A stretch of DNA of 19,945 nt from an uncultured Eubacteriales bacterium (GTDB lineage Bacteria > Bacillota > Clostridia > UBA1381 > UBA9506): assembly GCA_902478395.1 (NCBI GenBank), contig CABSKZ010000013.1, forward strand, positions 1 to 19,945. The letters run 5' to 3'. Below the pieces are notes generated by a model that worked only from the letters and a program-made list of their open reading frames with translations, made no database searches and was not told where the DNA came from. This document shows, in pieces, positions 1-7,419 of this stretch. Position 1 is the stretch's first letter. Each line of letters begins with the position of its first letter. The translations under genes were made by a program, and so were the position numbers.

Positions 1-1017
1 CAGAATCGGTTTCGTGTCGTCCTTCACCTCTGAGTTCTCGCCGCCCATAACACCAGCCACCGCAACTGGCTTAACCGCGTCACAGATGACCAGCATAGAG
101 CTGTCCAGCGTACGGTCAATGCCATCCAGCGTTGTCATTTTCTCTCCGTCCGCAGCGCGGCGCACATTGATTTCGCCGCCCTCCAAAAAGGTTAAGTCAA
201 ATGCGTGCATCGGCTGTCCATACTCCACCAGCACATAATTGGTGATATCCACGATATTGTTAATAGCGCGGATTCCACAGGCTTTCAGCCGGTCTGCCAT
301 CCATTTGGGCGACGGCCCAATTTTCACATTTTTCACAGCCTTTGCGGAATACCGTTTGCAGGTTTCTGCATCCTGAACCGATACTTTCACCAGCTCATTG
401 ATGTCGCCTCCCGCTCCCTTTACCTCCGGCTGTTTCAGCTGGAAAGGACGGCCGAACGTAACGGCTGTTTCCCGCGCGAGGCCGATGACGCTAAGGCAAT
501 CCGGACGGTTCGATGTAATTTCAAACTCTACCACATGCTCGTTCAGTCCGAATACCTCGCGGATATCTTTGCCCAAAGGAAGGGCATCATCCAGAATCAG
601 AATTCCGTATTCCGCGTCCGGAAAATCCTCCTTTGTCATGCCAATTTCCTCATAGGAACACATCATGCCGTTTGACGCAACGCCGCGCAGCTTGCCCTTT
701 TTGATTTTTTTGCCGCCGGGCAGGATCGCGCCGTCCAGTGCGACCGGGATAACCTGTCCCGGCTTCACATTGTCCGCTCCCGTGACAATTTGTATGGTTT
801 CTGTGCCGGTATCCACCTGGCACACCTTCAATTTGTCCGCGTCGGGGTGCGGGTCAACGGACAGTATTTTTGCCGTTACCACCTTCTGCACCTCGTCCCC
901 CGCGTTTGTAACCTGCTCCACTTTGGAACCCGTCATGGTCAGAGCATGGTTATATTGTTCTGGCGTGATACCCGTCATATCTGTATAATCGCTTAACCAA
1001 CTCATTGGAATTTTCAT
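1..1017 (-). CDS. pheT: Phenylalanyl-tRNA synthetase beta subunit, N-terminal part (cut by window edge)
   Basis: Beta subunit of the cytoplasmic alpha2-beta2 phenylalanyl-tRNA synthetase, which charges tRNA-Phe; the beta chain also carries tRNA-binding and editing domains. The frame is open from the ATG at 1015-1017 to base 1 (339 codons, no stop), so the C-terminal half or more lies outside the window. The protein starts MKIPMSWLSDYTD, the usual PheT N-terminus. A tRNA-binding OB-fold follows, with HPDADKLKVCQVD at residues 57-69. Near the window edge the AGVMGGENSE segment typical of bacterial PheT is readable. A GGAGG-type ribosome binding site sits just upstream of the ATG. It lies 72 nt downstream of pheS and is very likely co-transcribed with it under the T-box leader. 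No anomalies seen. Identification is secure; only the extent beyond base 1 is unknown. Confidence 0.97.
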   Translation of the reverse strand, partial: MKIPMSWLSDYTDMTGITPEQYNHALTMTGSKVEQVTNAGDEVQKVVTAKILSVDPHPDADKLKVCQVDTGTETIQIVTGADNVKPGQVIPVALDGAILPGGKKIKKGKLRGVASNGMMCSYEEIGMTKEDFPDAEYGILILDDALPLGKDIREVFGLNEHVVEFEITSNRPDCLSVIGLARETAVTFGRPFQLKQPEVKGAGGDINELVKVSVQDAETCKRYSAKAVKNVKIGPSPKWMADRLKACGIRAINNIVDITNYVLVEYGQPMHAFDLTFLEGGEINVRRAADGEKMTTLDGIDRTLDSSMLVICDAVKPVAVAGVMGGENSEVKDDTKPIL

Positions 1018-1089
1018 TGTTTGCTAACCTCCATCCGTCCGCTCTCCGGACGATTTTTGCTTTTTTCAGGAACCGTATCTTTCGAATAT

Positions 1090-2109
1090 TTAGAACTGTT
1101 TTAAAAATCGGATGTCGTTCTCATAGAACAGGCGCATATCATCAATATTCATCTGGCGCATCGCGATGCGTTCCAGCCCCATGCCAAACGCAAATCCGCT
1201 GTAGACTTCCGGATCGATACCGCAGCGTTCCAGGACGCGCGGATGCACCATGCCTGCACCCAGCAGTTCAATGAAGCCCTCACCCTTGCAGACGCGGCAG
1301 CCCTTACCACCGCAGACAAAGCAGGATACATCCACCTCCGCACTTGGCTCGGTGAATGGGAAATGGTGCGGACGCAGCCGGATTTTGGCTTCCGGCCCAT
1401 ACAGGGTCTTCAGAAAAGTTTCCAACGTTCCTTTGAGGTCACCCATCGTGATGCCCTTGTCGACCACAAGCCCCTCTATCTGGTGGAACACGGGCGAATG
1501 GGTTGCGTCCACGGCGTCGCTCCGGTAAACACGCCCCGGCGCGATAATGCGGATCGGCGGCTTCTGCTGTTCCATGACACGAACCTGTACAGGGGAGGTC
1601 TGCGTACGCAGAACAACATTGTCATTGATATAGAAACTATCCTGCGTATCCCTCGCCGGATGGTCGGCAGGAATATTGAGTGCCTCAAAGTTGTAGTAGT
1701 CCAGTTCGACTTCCGGACCTTCCGCGATAGAAAATCCCATGCCAAGAAAAATATCCTTCACATCATCAAGCACATTGGTAAGCGGGTGGCGCTTGCCAAG
1801 CTGCGGCTTGTTTCCCGCCATCGTGACGTCGATGATCTCATTTTTAAGTTTTTCTTCCCGCAGCTTCGCATGAAGCGCGGTTTTCTTTTCTTCAATTAAA
1901 TCTTCAATAACGCCGCGCACCTCGTTAGCAAGCTGGCCGATGACAGGGCGCTCTTCGCTGGACAGCCCACCCATGCCGCGCAGGACTGCTGTCAGCTCTC
2001 CCTTTTTTCCCAGAAACTTTACGCGGATATCCTCCAGTTCTTCCGCCAGCCCCGCATGGCTTAGTGCCTGCTCCGCTTTTTTCCTGATTTCCAAAAGCTG
2101 TTCTTTCAT
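1090..2109 (-). CDS. pheS: Phenylalanyl-tRNA synthetase alpha subunit
   Basis: Catalytic alpha subunit of phenylalanyl-tRNA synthetase (class II), which activates phenylalanine with ATP and transfers it to tRNA-Phe. The 339-residue length is normal for the family. Residues 1-90 form the N-terminal helical coiled-coil arm. The catalytic core has the motif-2 region PGRVYRSDAVDATHSPVFHQ (191-210), FPFTEPSAEVDVSC (250-263) and motif 3 GMGLERIAMR (310-319 region). Four cysteines at 263, 266, 271 and 274 form the CxxC...CxxC insertion common in Firmicute PheS. The ATG at 2107-2109 is preceded by a GAGGAG ribosome binding site at good spacing. It is the first gene of pheST, and expression should be controlled by the T-box leader directly upstream. 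No truncation or frameshift seen. Confidence 0.98.
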   Translation of the reverse strand: MKEQLLEIRKKAEQALSHAGLAEELEDIRVKFLGKKGELTAVLRGMGGLSSEERPVIGQLANEVRGVIEDLIEEKKTALHAKLREEKLKNEIIDVTMAGNKPQLGKRHPLTNVLDDVKDIFLGMGFSIAEGPEVELDYYNFEALNIPADHPARDTQDSFYINDNVVLRTQTSPVQVRVMEQQKPPIRIIAPGRVYRSDAVDATHSPVFHQIEGLVVDKGITMGDLKGTLETFLKTLYGPEAKIRLRPHHFPFTEPSAEVDVSCFVCGGKGCRVCKGEGFIELLGAGMVHPRVLERCGIDPEVYSGFAFGMGLERIAMRQMNIDDMRLFYENDIRFLKQF

Positions 2110-2143
2110 TATTTATATCTCCTCTCTTTACCTGTTACAAAAC

Positions 2144-2177
2144 AAAAAAACTGCCCGCCCCGGAAAGGGACGAGCAG
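2144..2177 (-). terminator. Rho-independent terminator of the pheS T-box leader
   Basis: On the minus strand a GC-rich hairpin, CTGCTCGTCCC paired with GGGGCGGGCAG around a short TTTCC loop, runs directly into seven T residues. It lies between the T-box core and the pheS start. It is therefore the terminator arm that competes with the antiterminator when tRNA-Phe is charged. Confidence 0.9.
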
Positions 2178-2397
2178 CGAAATGCTGACCGTGGTACCAC
2201 CCTACTTCCCGGACAAACTTTTTCCGGGCACTTTAACGCGTTTGACGCACGCTGACGGCATGGCCTACTAAAAAATCGTTCAACCGTGCAACTCCGGGGT
2301 GAAATTTCAAGTAACGACTTAACCGGATCCTCTCTCAGCCGGTGAAGGATCCTCTCTCATATAGGTTGTTCGGCTCTACTTTGCCCCATCCTTGTTT
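2144..2397 (-). ncRNA. T-box riboswitch, tRNA-Phe responsive, in the pheST leader
   Basis: Leader RNA that senses uncharged tRNA-Phe and permits read-through into pheST. The minus strand carries the T-box core AGGGTGGTACCAC at 2203-2191. Its UGGU (2199-2196) is complementary to an ACCA tRNA end, as expected for a tRNA with discriminator A. A basal GGGG/CCCC stem brackets the specifier loop. On the 5' side the loop has AAGTAGA; on the 3' side it has the triplet TTC at 2303-2301, a phenylalanine codon matching the gene controlled. An intrinsic terminator at 2177-2144 follows the T-box core. Conserved elements and gene context agree. The stem boundaries are my manual reading, not a covariance-model result. 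Confidence 0.95.
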
Positions 2398-2403
2398 TTT
2401 AAT

Positions 2404-2432
2404 ATCTTACCACAAAATCATCAAATTGGCAA
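2404..2432 (-). promoter_or_regulatory. Promoter of pheST
   Basis: On the minus strand there is a -35 box TTGCCA (2432-2427) and a -10 box TAAGAT (2409-2404) separated by exactly 17 nt. Transcription would begin near 2397, immediately before the T-box leader. It is a good sigma-A type promoter and lies back to back with the secD promoter. Confidence 0.8.
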
Positions 2433-2515
2433 GAGATATCTTGATAAAATTTTCTTCGTATGTATGAAAAAAAGAAAAAAACAAAAAAATAATTCGTGAA
2501 AATAACAGATTTTTG

Positions 2516-2544
2516 TTGACTAAAACGTCAGAACTATATATAAT
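2516..2544 (+). promoter_or_regulatory. Promoter of secDF
   Basis: A near-consensus sigma-A promoter: -35 TTGACT at 2516-2521, a 17-nt spacer, and -10 TATAAT at 2539-2544. It lies 35 nt before the secD start codon. The DNA just upstream is very A-rich (three A7 runs at 2467-2489), which could act as an UP-like element. Confidence 0.88.
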
Positions 2545-2578
2545 AATTCTATGTGATTTCACAAAGGAGGAGAAGGTA

Positions 2579-3871
2579 ATGGGTAAAAGTATCACGAAGT
2601 TAGTGATAGTTGTACTTATCATTGCATTGGGAGCAAGTGTCGCATTATTTGGTTTTCATATCAATATGTTTGGCTATGACATTAGTTACCCATCCGCATT
2701 GGATGAAGATTATGGAATACGGCAGGGGCTGGATTTGGTAGGCGGTTCGGTTATCACATACGAGGCGCAGGGCGATACGGGGACTGACGAGGAAATGGAA
2801 TCTGTGAAAAACGTTCTTCGGAAACGTCTTGATTCCCTTGGCTACAGCGAAGCAACTGTTTCCCGTCAGGGTGAAAAGAAAGTGCGGGTAGAAATCCCGT
2901 CCATTCAGGACCCGCAGGAAGCGGTTCAAACACTGGGCCAGACTGCAAAGCTGACCTTCCGCGACGCGGATAACAACGTTGTTTTGGAGGGGACGGACGT
3001 CCAGTCCGCCACAGCGCGTTTCGGAAAAACGAGCGAAACCGGCAGTGATCAGCATTATGTAGAATTAAAACTGAATACAAGCGGAGTGGAAAAATTTGCT
3101 GCTGCAACGGAAACCGCATCAAAAGCTGGCGAGGGCAAAAATTACATCGCAATTATGCTGGACGAAAACGCTATTAGCCAGCCGCGTGTACAGAATGCCA
3201 TCAACTCAGACTCCTGTGTGATTTCCGGTGGCTTCACAGATGCATCTGAAACAAAAGAACTGGCTACTCTGATTAATTCTGGTAACCTACCGTTCTCTAT
3301 CAAGGATGTGGAGCTGCGGAGCGTTGGCCCTACATTGGGTGAAAGGGCTCTGGAAACTAGCTTGTTTGCCGCGGGCATCGGTATTTTGTTGATATTGCTG
3401 TTCATGCTTCTTGTGTACAGGGTTCCAGGGCTGATGGCGGATATTTCTCTGGTATGCTATATCGCGATTGTCGCGTTTATCATGTCTGTTTTCCGTGTAA
3501 ACCTCAGTTTGCCGGGTATTGCGGGTATCATTCTTTCTGTCGGCATGGCGGTCGACGCAAACGTGATTATTTTCGCAAGAATGCAGGAAGAACTGAAACT
3601 CGGCAAAACTGTCCGTGCTTCTGTGGAATCTGGATTTGACCGTGCGTTTATCGCAATTATTGACGCAAATATCACGACACTGATTGCGGCGGCTGTCCTC
3701 TACTACTTTGGGACAGGCCCGATTCAGGGCTTCGCGATTACACTGGCCATCGGTACGGTTGTCAGCATGTTCTCCGCGATTGTCGTAACGAAATTCCTGC
3801 TGCGGCAGATGGTAAACTTAAAAATCAGAAACCCGAAACTTTACGGTGTCAAGGTAAGGAGGGCGGAATAG
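2579..3871 (+). CDS. secD: Protein translocase subunit SecD
   Basis: Membrane subunit of the SecDF accessory complex, which uses the proton motive force to help pull exported proteins through SecYEG. The 430-residue product has TM1 at about 7-27 and the conserved GLDLVGG motif at 50-56. A large extracytoplasmic domain runs to about residue 250. A block of five membrane helices from about 258 contains GMAVDANVIIFARMQEE, with its conserved Asp at 326. It is much shorter than E. coli SecD (about 615 residues), as expected for clostridial SecD with a reduced periplasmic-type domain. I chose the ATG at 2579 because AAAGGAGG lies 8 nt before it. An in-frame ATG at 2513 falls upstream of the -10 box and cannot be the start. 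secF begins at the very next base after the stop, so the two are coupled. Confidence 0.96.
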   Translation: MGKSITKLVIVVLIIALGASVALFGFHINMFGYDISYPSALDEDYGIRQGLDLVGGSVITYEAQGDTGTDEEMESVKNVLRKRLDSLGYSEATVSRQGEKKVRVEIPSIQDPQEAVQTLGQTAKLTFRDADNNVVLEGTDVQSATARFGKTSETGSDQHYVELKLNTSGVEKFAAATETASKAGEGKNYIAIMLDENAISQPRVQNAINSDSCVISGGFTDASETKELATLINSGNLPFSIKDVELRSVGPTLGERALETSLFAAGIGILLILLFMLLVYRVPGLMADISLVCYIAIVAFIMSVFRVNLSLPGIAGIILSVGMAVDANVIIFARMQEELKLGKTVRASVESGFDRAFIAIIDANITTLIAAAVLYYFGTGPIQGFAITLAIGTVVSMFSAIVVTKFLLRQMVNLKIRNPKLYGVKVRRAE

Positions 3872-4765
3872 GTGTTTAAGATTGTAGAACGTTCTAAAAT
3901 ATTTTTTAGCATTTCAGGAATTATTATCCTGCTTGGCATCATTATGTTCTGCGTTCATGGCGGCTTTGCCGAGGATGTTGATTTTGCCGGCGGTATGTCC
4001 ATGTATATCGATATGGGCAAAGAGGTTGATTTAAAGGAAGTGACCGCAGCGGTGAAGGAAGCCGCGCCGGATATTGCAAACCCAATCGTACAGCGCAGCG
4101 ACGGGTATCAGGTCGTCATTCAGACCACTCCCGTTGAAACAGATGTAAAGGATAAAATCCAGTCCACGCTTTTAGAGAAGTTTGAACTTCCCGCGGAAGC
4201 AGTTTTGCAGGTTGACAACGTCAGCGCGACTGTCGGCAAAGAACTGAAGACGCAGGCGCTGACCGCCACCTTGATTGCGGCTATTTTGATGCTTTTGTAT
4301 ATCACCATCCGGTTTGAATTCAAAACTGGCGTATCCGCAATTGTAGCGCTTCTGCACGACGTTTTGATTATGCTTTCCTTCTACGCGATATTCCAAGTGC
4401 CGATTAACACCACGTTTATCGCCGCAATTTTAACGATTATCGGTTATTCCATCAACAACACCATTGTTGTATTTGACCGCGTCCGCGAAAACGTTAAGAG
4501 GAGCAGAAGAGCGCCGTTTAACGAAACAATTGACAACAGCATTAAGCAGACACTGGTTCGTTCCGTTAATACGACAATTACAACTCTTCTACCGGTTGTG
4601 ATGCTGTTCATCTTCGGGGTACAGTCTATCCGTCAGTTTACGATTCCGTTGATTGTTGGCCTTCTCGCCGGTACGTATTCTTCTATTTTACTGGCTGGAC
4701 CTACTTGGGCGGGCCTGAAAAAATGGCAGGACAAAAGGAAGCACAAAAAATTGAAAACTGCTTAA
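3872..4765 (+). CDS. secF: Protein translocase subunit SecF
   Basis: Partner of SecD in the SecDF translocation complex. The 297-residue length is typical. TM1 is at about 10-30, followed by the conserved DFAGG motif (37-41), a short external domain, then five membrane helices from about residue 130. LLHDV (Asp163) and GYSINNTIVVFDRVREN (191-207) are the conserved SecF membrane motifs. The start is GTG at 3872, one base after the secD TAG, with an AAGGAGGG ribosome binding site inside the end of secD; translational coupling is likely. The charged tail KKWQDKRKHKKLK is usual for the cytoplasmic end. A strong terminator follows 8 nt after the stop, so secDF is a two-gene operon. Confidence 0.96.
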   Translation: MFKIVERSKIFFSISGIIILLGIIMFCVHGGFAEDVDFAGGMSMYIDMGKEVDLKEVTAAVKEAAPDIANPIVQRSDGYQVVIQTTPVETDVKDKIQSTLLEKFELPAEAVLQVDNVSATVGKELKTQALTATLIAAILMLLYITIRFEFKTGVSAIVALLHDVLIMLSFYAIFQVPINTTFIAAILTIIGYSINNTIVVFDRVRENVKRSRRAPFNETIDNSIKQTLVRSVNTTITTLLPVVMLFIFGVQSIRQFTIPLIVGLLAGTYSSILLAGPTWAGLKKWQDKRKHKKLKTA

Positions 4766-4773
4766 AGCTTTAA

Positions 4774-4805
4774 CTCCCGCAGCATTTGCTGCGGGAGATT
4801 TTTTT
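4774..4805 (+). terminator. Rho-independent terminator of secDF
   Basis: A perfect 10-bp GC-rich stem, CTCCCGCAGC (4774-4783) with GCTGCGGGAG (4788-4797), closes a four-base ATTT loop. It is followed by A and then seven T residues. It starts 8 nt after the secF stop. Confidence 0.95.
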
Positions 4806-4829
4806 GTATCAACCCGAGAAAACCTACCG

Positions 4830-4990
4830 TATATAAAGGGAGATGAACCACAGCGATATTCGCGCTACAGATGCATCTCCGAAAGAAAGCGGATAACGCC
4901 GCAAAACTGCCATTTCTGTGCCTGAAAGGGCATAGGCGCAACAAACGTTACTCTAAAGATCGGCCTCTGGTAAAGCGAAGCCGATTTTTA
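4830..4990 (+). ncRNA. Possible structured RNA of unknown family, ending in a terminator-like hairpin
   Basis: This gene-free stretch shows several pairable elements in series on the plus strand. GGAGATG (4839-4845) pairs with CATCTCC (4874-4880). CGCC (4897-4900) can pair with GGCG (4935-4938). TGCCT (4919-4923) and GGGCA (4928-4932) close a GAAA tetraloop. ATCGGC (4959-4964) pairs with GCCGAT (4980-4985), followed by a T run to 4989. Such a layout is typical of a small RNA or riboswitch with its terminator. However, no gene follows on the plus strand, so it would be a free-standing RNA. A TATATAAA element at 4830-4837 might be a -10 box, but no good -35 is present. I compared it mentally with glycine, cyclic-di-GMP, TPP, SAM, cobalamin, M-box, fluoride and THF riboswitches and found no match. 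It may be a relic or chance structure. Confidence 0.35.
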
Positions 4991-5095
4991 CAAAAAATGA
5001 CAAGCCATTCGGCTTGCCGCAGCATTGCACACTGGCTTGATTTTAATCTGATAAAAAATCAGGCAATTCTGTTTTTATAAACATAACTTTTAATA

Positions 5096-5137
5096 AAAAA
5101 GGTACAGAATGCCTTGATTGTCATTCTGCACCTTTTA
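5096..5137 (-). terminator. Terminator of the two-component operon (probably bidirectional)
   Basis: On the minus strand GGTGCAGAATG pairs with CATTCTGTACC (one G-U pair) around a ten-base loop, followed by TTTTTT. It lies about 30 nt past the sensor kinase stop. On the plus strand the mirror hairpin is followed by CCTTTTAAAT, so it may also stop leftover transcription from the secDF side. Confidence 0.88.
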
Positions 5138-5166
5138 AATTAATCTCTATGGCCTTCTGGAAGTCA

Positions 5167-6585
5167 TTAAATTTCAAACCAAAACACAGAACCTTTACCA
5201 ACTTCACTGCTCACACCATACCGTGCGTGATGTGCTTCAAGAACATTTTTCACAATCGACAGGCCGATTCCGGTCCCATGTCCCATTCTTCTGTGCTTCT
5301 GGCTAGATTTATAATACCGCTCCCACACGCGGGGAAGTTCATCCTTTTCAATTCCTTTTCCGGTATCCGCAACGGCGAACCGGACTCGTCCATTGGCATG
5401 CTTGACATTCACTGTTACCGTTTTATCCCCGCCCGTATAATTCACCGCATTACTGACGAGATTATACACCACCTGTTCAATTCTCTGCTCATCTGCCCTA
5501 ACAAGGCAATTATCCTCGCAGGAAACATGAAACACATACTGTTCGTTGTCCGCCAATACCTGAAACCCTTTCATCAGGCTCTGCACAGTTTGCGACAAAT
5601 CAAATTCAGTCAAGTTCAATTCCAGGATGCCCGATTCCAGCCGGGATAAATCCAACAAATCATTAACAAGAGCGCCTAACCTGTCCGATTCATCTATGAT
5701 GACGTTAGTATGCTGCTTTCGCTTTTCGGGGTTCTCACCGGAAATATCACGAATCATTTCAGCATAAGATTTAATGATGGTCAACGGCGTACGCAAGTCG
5801 TGTGAAACATTTGCAACCAAATCCCGCCGCAGTTCATCTGTTTTGGACAGCTCTGAAGTCGTATAATTCAGCGCGCTAGCAAGACGGCTGATTTCCGTGT
5901 AGCCCTCTTCATCAAATACAACATTGTAATCCCCCGTCGCAAGCTCTGCGGCTGACTCTGTTATTTTCGTAATCGGCTGTGACAACCTCCTTGCTATGAA
6001 GTAGGACAAAACAAACGCGAATGCCAGCGACAGCACCGTTACAATCAGAAGCTGATTTTGCAGTACCTGCTGTGTTGCGCCGATAGGCGCAAGCGGAGAC
6101 TGCATGTACAGATAAATATGCGACCCGTCCTCATTGTTCAGCAATTCCGCGCCAAATACTACAGACTGCGCATGCATGAAATTATTTTCATCCTTATATG
6201 CGACGATTTTATCGTCGTCCTCCTGCACCCTGCTCAGAAAGTAACGAAACTCCCGTTGGGACCTGTCGCGCGGCCCTTTTCCGTCCCCAAACAGATTCGT
6301 TCCGAGTACCGGATTCCCGTTTTCATCTAGAAGCTGCACGATTACGCCGTTATCAAACGAACTTCTATAAATGGTGTCTTCAAAGTCGCTTTCCCCATAC
6401 TCGTTCACGAGCATTCTCCCCAGCTTTTCAATCTGATGGATTTTCATGTTTTCATAGTAAGTGCTGAGGAAAATAATCTGCAGCAGCCACAGCACGACCA
6501 TAATCAGGGCCGCAAATAAGCCAAAATAGGTCCACAGCTTGAATTTCAGACTTTTTGTATCCACAAATTTTCTCAACCTGCTCAC
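5167..6585 (-). CDS. Sensor histidine kinase (membrane, HAMP type)
   Basis: Membrane sensor kinase of a two-component system that phosphorylates the adjacent OmpR-type regulator. In the 472-residue product, TM1 is at about 17-41, an extracellular sensor region at about 42-175, TM2 at about 177-198, and a HAMP linker at about 198-250. The HisKA domain has SHDLRTPL with phospho-acceptor His262. The ATPase domain has an N box around Asn379 (NLVSNAVNYT), G1 DTGKG (408-412 region) and G2 GTGIGL (437-442). All catalytic motifs are intact. The extracellular domain is not one I recognise, so the stimulus is unknown. The start is GTG at 6583-6585, overlapping the regulator stop as GTGA, and GAGGTGGGG before it serves as ribosome binding site. 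It resembles PhoR/WalK-type kinases but has no PAS domain, so I give no specific name. Confidence 0.95.
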   Translation of the reverse strand: MSRLRKFVDTKSLKFKLWTYFGLFAALIMVVLWLLQIIFLSTYYENMKIHQIEKLGRMLVNEYGESDFEDTIYRSSFDNGVIVQLLDENGNPVLGTNLFGDGKGPRDRSQREFRYFLSRVQEDDDKIVAYKDENNFMHAQSVVFGAELLNNEDGSHIYLYMQSPLAPIGATQQVLQNQLLIVTVLSLAFAFVLSYFIARRLSQPITKITESAAELATGDYNVVFDEEGYTEISRLASALNYTTSELSKTDELRRDLVANVSHDLRTPLTIIKSYAEMIRDISGENPEKRKQHTNVIIDESDRLGALVNDLLDLSRLESGILELNLTEFDLSQTVQSLMKGFQVLADNEQYVFHVSCEDNCLVRADEQRIEQVVYNLVSNAVNYTGGDKTVTVNVKHANGRVRFAVADTGKGIEKDELPRVWERYYKSSQKHRRMGHGTGIGLSIVKNVLEAHHARYGVSSEVGKGSVFWFEI

Positions 6586-7262
6586 CCCACCTCGAACTTA
6601 TAACCCAGCCCACGCAGGGTCACGATATAATCCCGGTAAGGCCCAAGCGAGTTCCGCAGCATTTTGATGTGGGTGTCAACCGTCCGGTCGTCGCCGTAAA
6701 AGTCGTAGCCCCAGACATCGGACAGCAGCTTGTCCCGCGTGAGGGCAATATTTTTATTTTTTACAAGGTAAAACAGCAAATCATATTCCTTCGGGGTCAT
6801 CTCCGCCTTCTCCCCATCGACGTACACGTTCCGCCCCAGAATATCAATTTCCAGCCCGTCAAACCGAATGCATTCTTTCTCCGGCGTTTCCTTCTGTTTC
6901 GCATTGTTCCGCTTGATAATAACATTTATCCGCGCCATGACCTCCTTCGGCGAAAATGGCTTAACGACATAATCGTCAATCCCAAGCTCAAAGCCAAACA
7001 GCTTGTCGTATTCCTCCCCGCGCGCGGAAAGCATCAGTACGGGAATCTGCTTTTGTTTTCGGATTTCCTTGCACGCCGAAAAGCCATCCAGTTTTGGCAT
7101 CATAATATCCATAATTAAGACGTCAAAATCTTGCTCCCGGCAGATTTTAACGGCCTCCATCCCGTCGGCCGCCTCTACGACTTCATAACCTTCAAATTCC
7201 GCATATTCTTTTAGGACCTCACGGATTTTTTCCTCGTCGTCTACAATCAATACACGATACAC
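6582..7262 (-). CDS. OmpR/PhoB-family response regulator
   Basis: DNA-binding response regulator, partner of the downstream sensor kinase. In the 226-residue product the receiver domain (about 3-117) has the acidic pair Asp8-Asp9, phospho-acceptor Asp52 (in LIMDIMMPKLDG), switch Ser79 and Lys101 (KPFSP). The C-terminal winged helix (about 127-225) ends with RTVDTHIKMLRNSLG and GLGYKFEV, typical of OmpR/PhoB regulators. I chose GTG at 7260-7262 because GGAGGGG lies 7 nt before it and the protein then begins MYRVLIVDDEE. In-frame upstream ATGs would place the ribosome binding site inside the gene or run through the promoter. Its stop overlaps the kinase start by 4 nt. Target genes cannot be told from sequence. 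Confidence 0.95.
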   Translation of the reverse strand: MYRVLIVDDEEKIREVLKEYAEFEGYEVVEAADGMEAVKICREQDFDVLIMDIMMPKLDGFSACKEIRKQKQIPVLMLSARGEEYDKLFGFELGIDDYVVKPFSPKEVMARINVIIKRNNAKQKETPEKECIRFDGLEIDILGRNVYVDGEKAEMTPKEYDLLFYLVKNKNIALTRDKLLSDVWGYDFYGDDRTVDTHIKMLRNSLGPYRDYIVTLRGLGYKFEVG

Positions 7263-7343
7263 AGCAACCCCTCCAATCAATGAAAGCATACCACTTGAAT
7301 GTGTAAGCCTTGTGAAAAACAAAAGAAAATATGCTGATAATTC

Positions 7344-7372
7344 ATTATATCCGTTTTTATGCGGAATGTAAA
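7344..7372 (-). promoter_or_regulatory. Promoter of the response regulator-kinase operon
   Basis: Minus-strand -35 TTTACA (7372-7367), 17-nt spacer, -10 TATAAT (7349-7344). It starts only about 10 nt past the T run of the preceding ABC-operon terminator. This supports separate transcription of the two-component genes, with a leader of about 75 nt. Confidence 0.82.
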
Positions 7373-7381
7373 GCGGCAATA

Positions 7382-7407
7382 TAAAAACGGGCCATAAAAT
7401 GGCCCGT
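7382..7407 (-). terminator. Terminator of the ABC importer operon
   Basis: On the minus strand ACGGGCC pairs with GGCCCGT around the loop ATTTTAT, and TTTTAT follows. It lies 12 nt after the stop of the substrate-binding protein gene and separates the importer from the two-component operon. Confidence 0.88.
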
Positions 7408-7419
7408 TCCGTCACAAGT

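Noticed and set aside
4806..4990. Assignment of the intergenic structure to a known riboswitch (glycine, cyclic-di-GMP, THF, M-box)
   Set aside because: Some short words look familiar (GAAA loops, AACGCCGCAAAA), but the conserved cores of those classes are not present in order, and no regulated gene follows.
5001..5016. Hairpin CAAGCC-ATTC-GGCTTG as an extra terminator
   Set aside because: The six-base stem is perfect but is followed by CCGCAGC on the plus strand; on the minus strand the bases that follow are TCATTTTTTG, so the T run is offset by three bases. No operon end needs it.
7263..7415. In-frame N-terminal extension of the response regulator up to 7415
   Set aside because: It would run through the regulator promoter and the ABC-operon terminator, and the receiver domain already starts properly at GTG 7262 with a good ribosome binding site.
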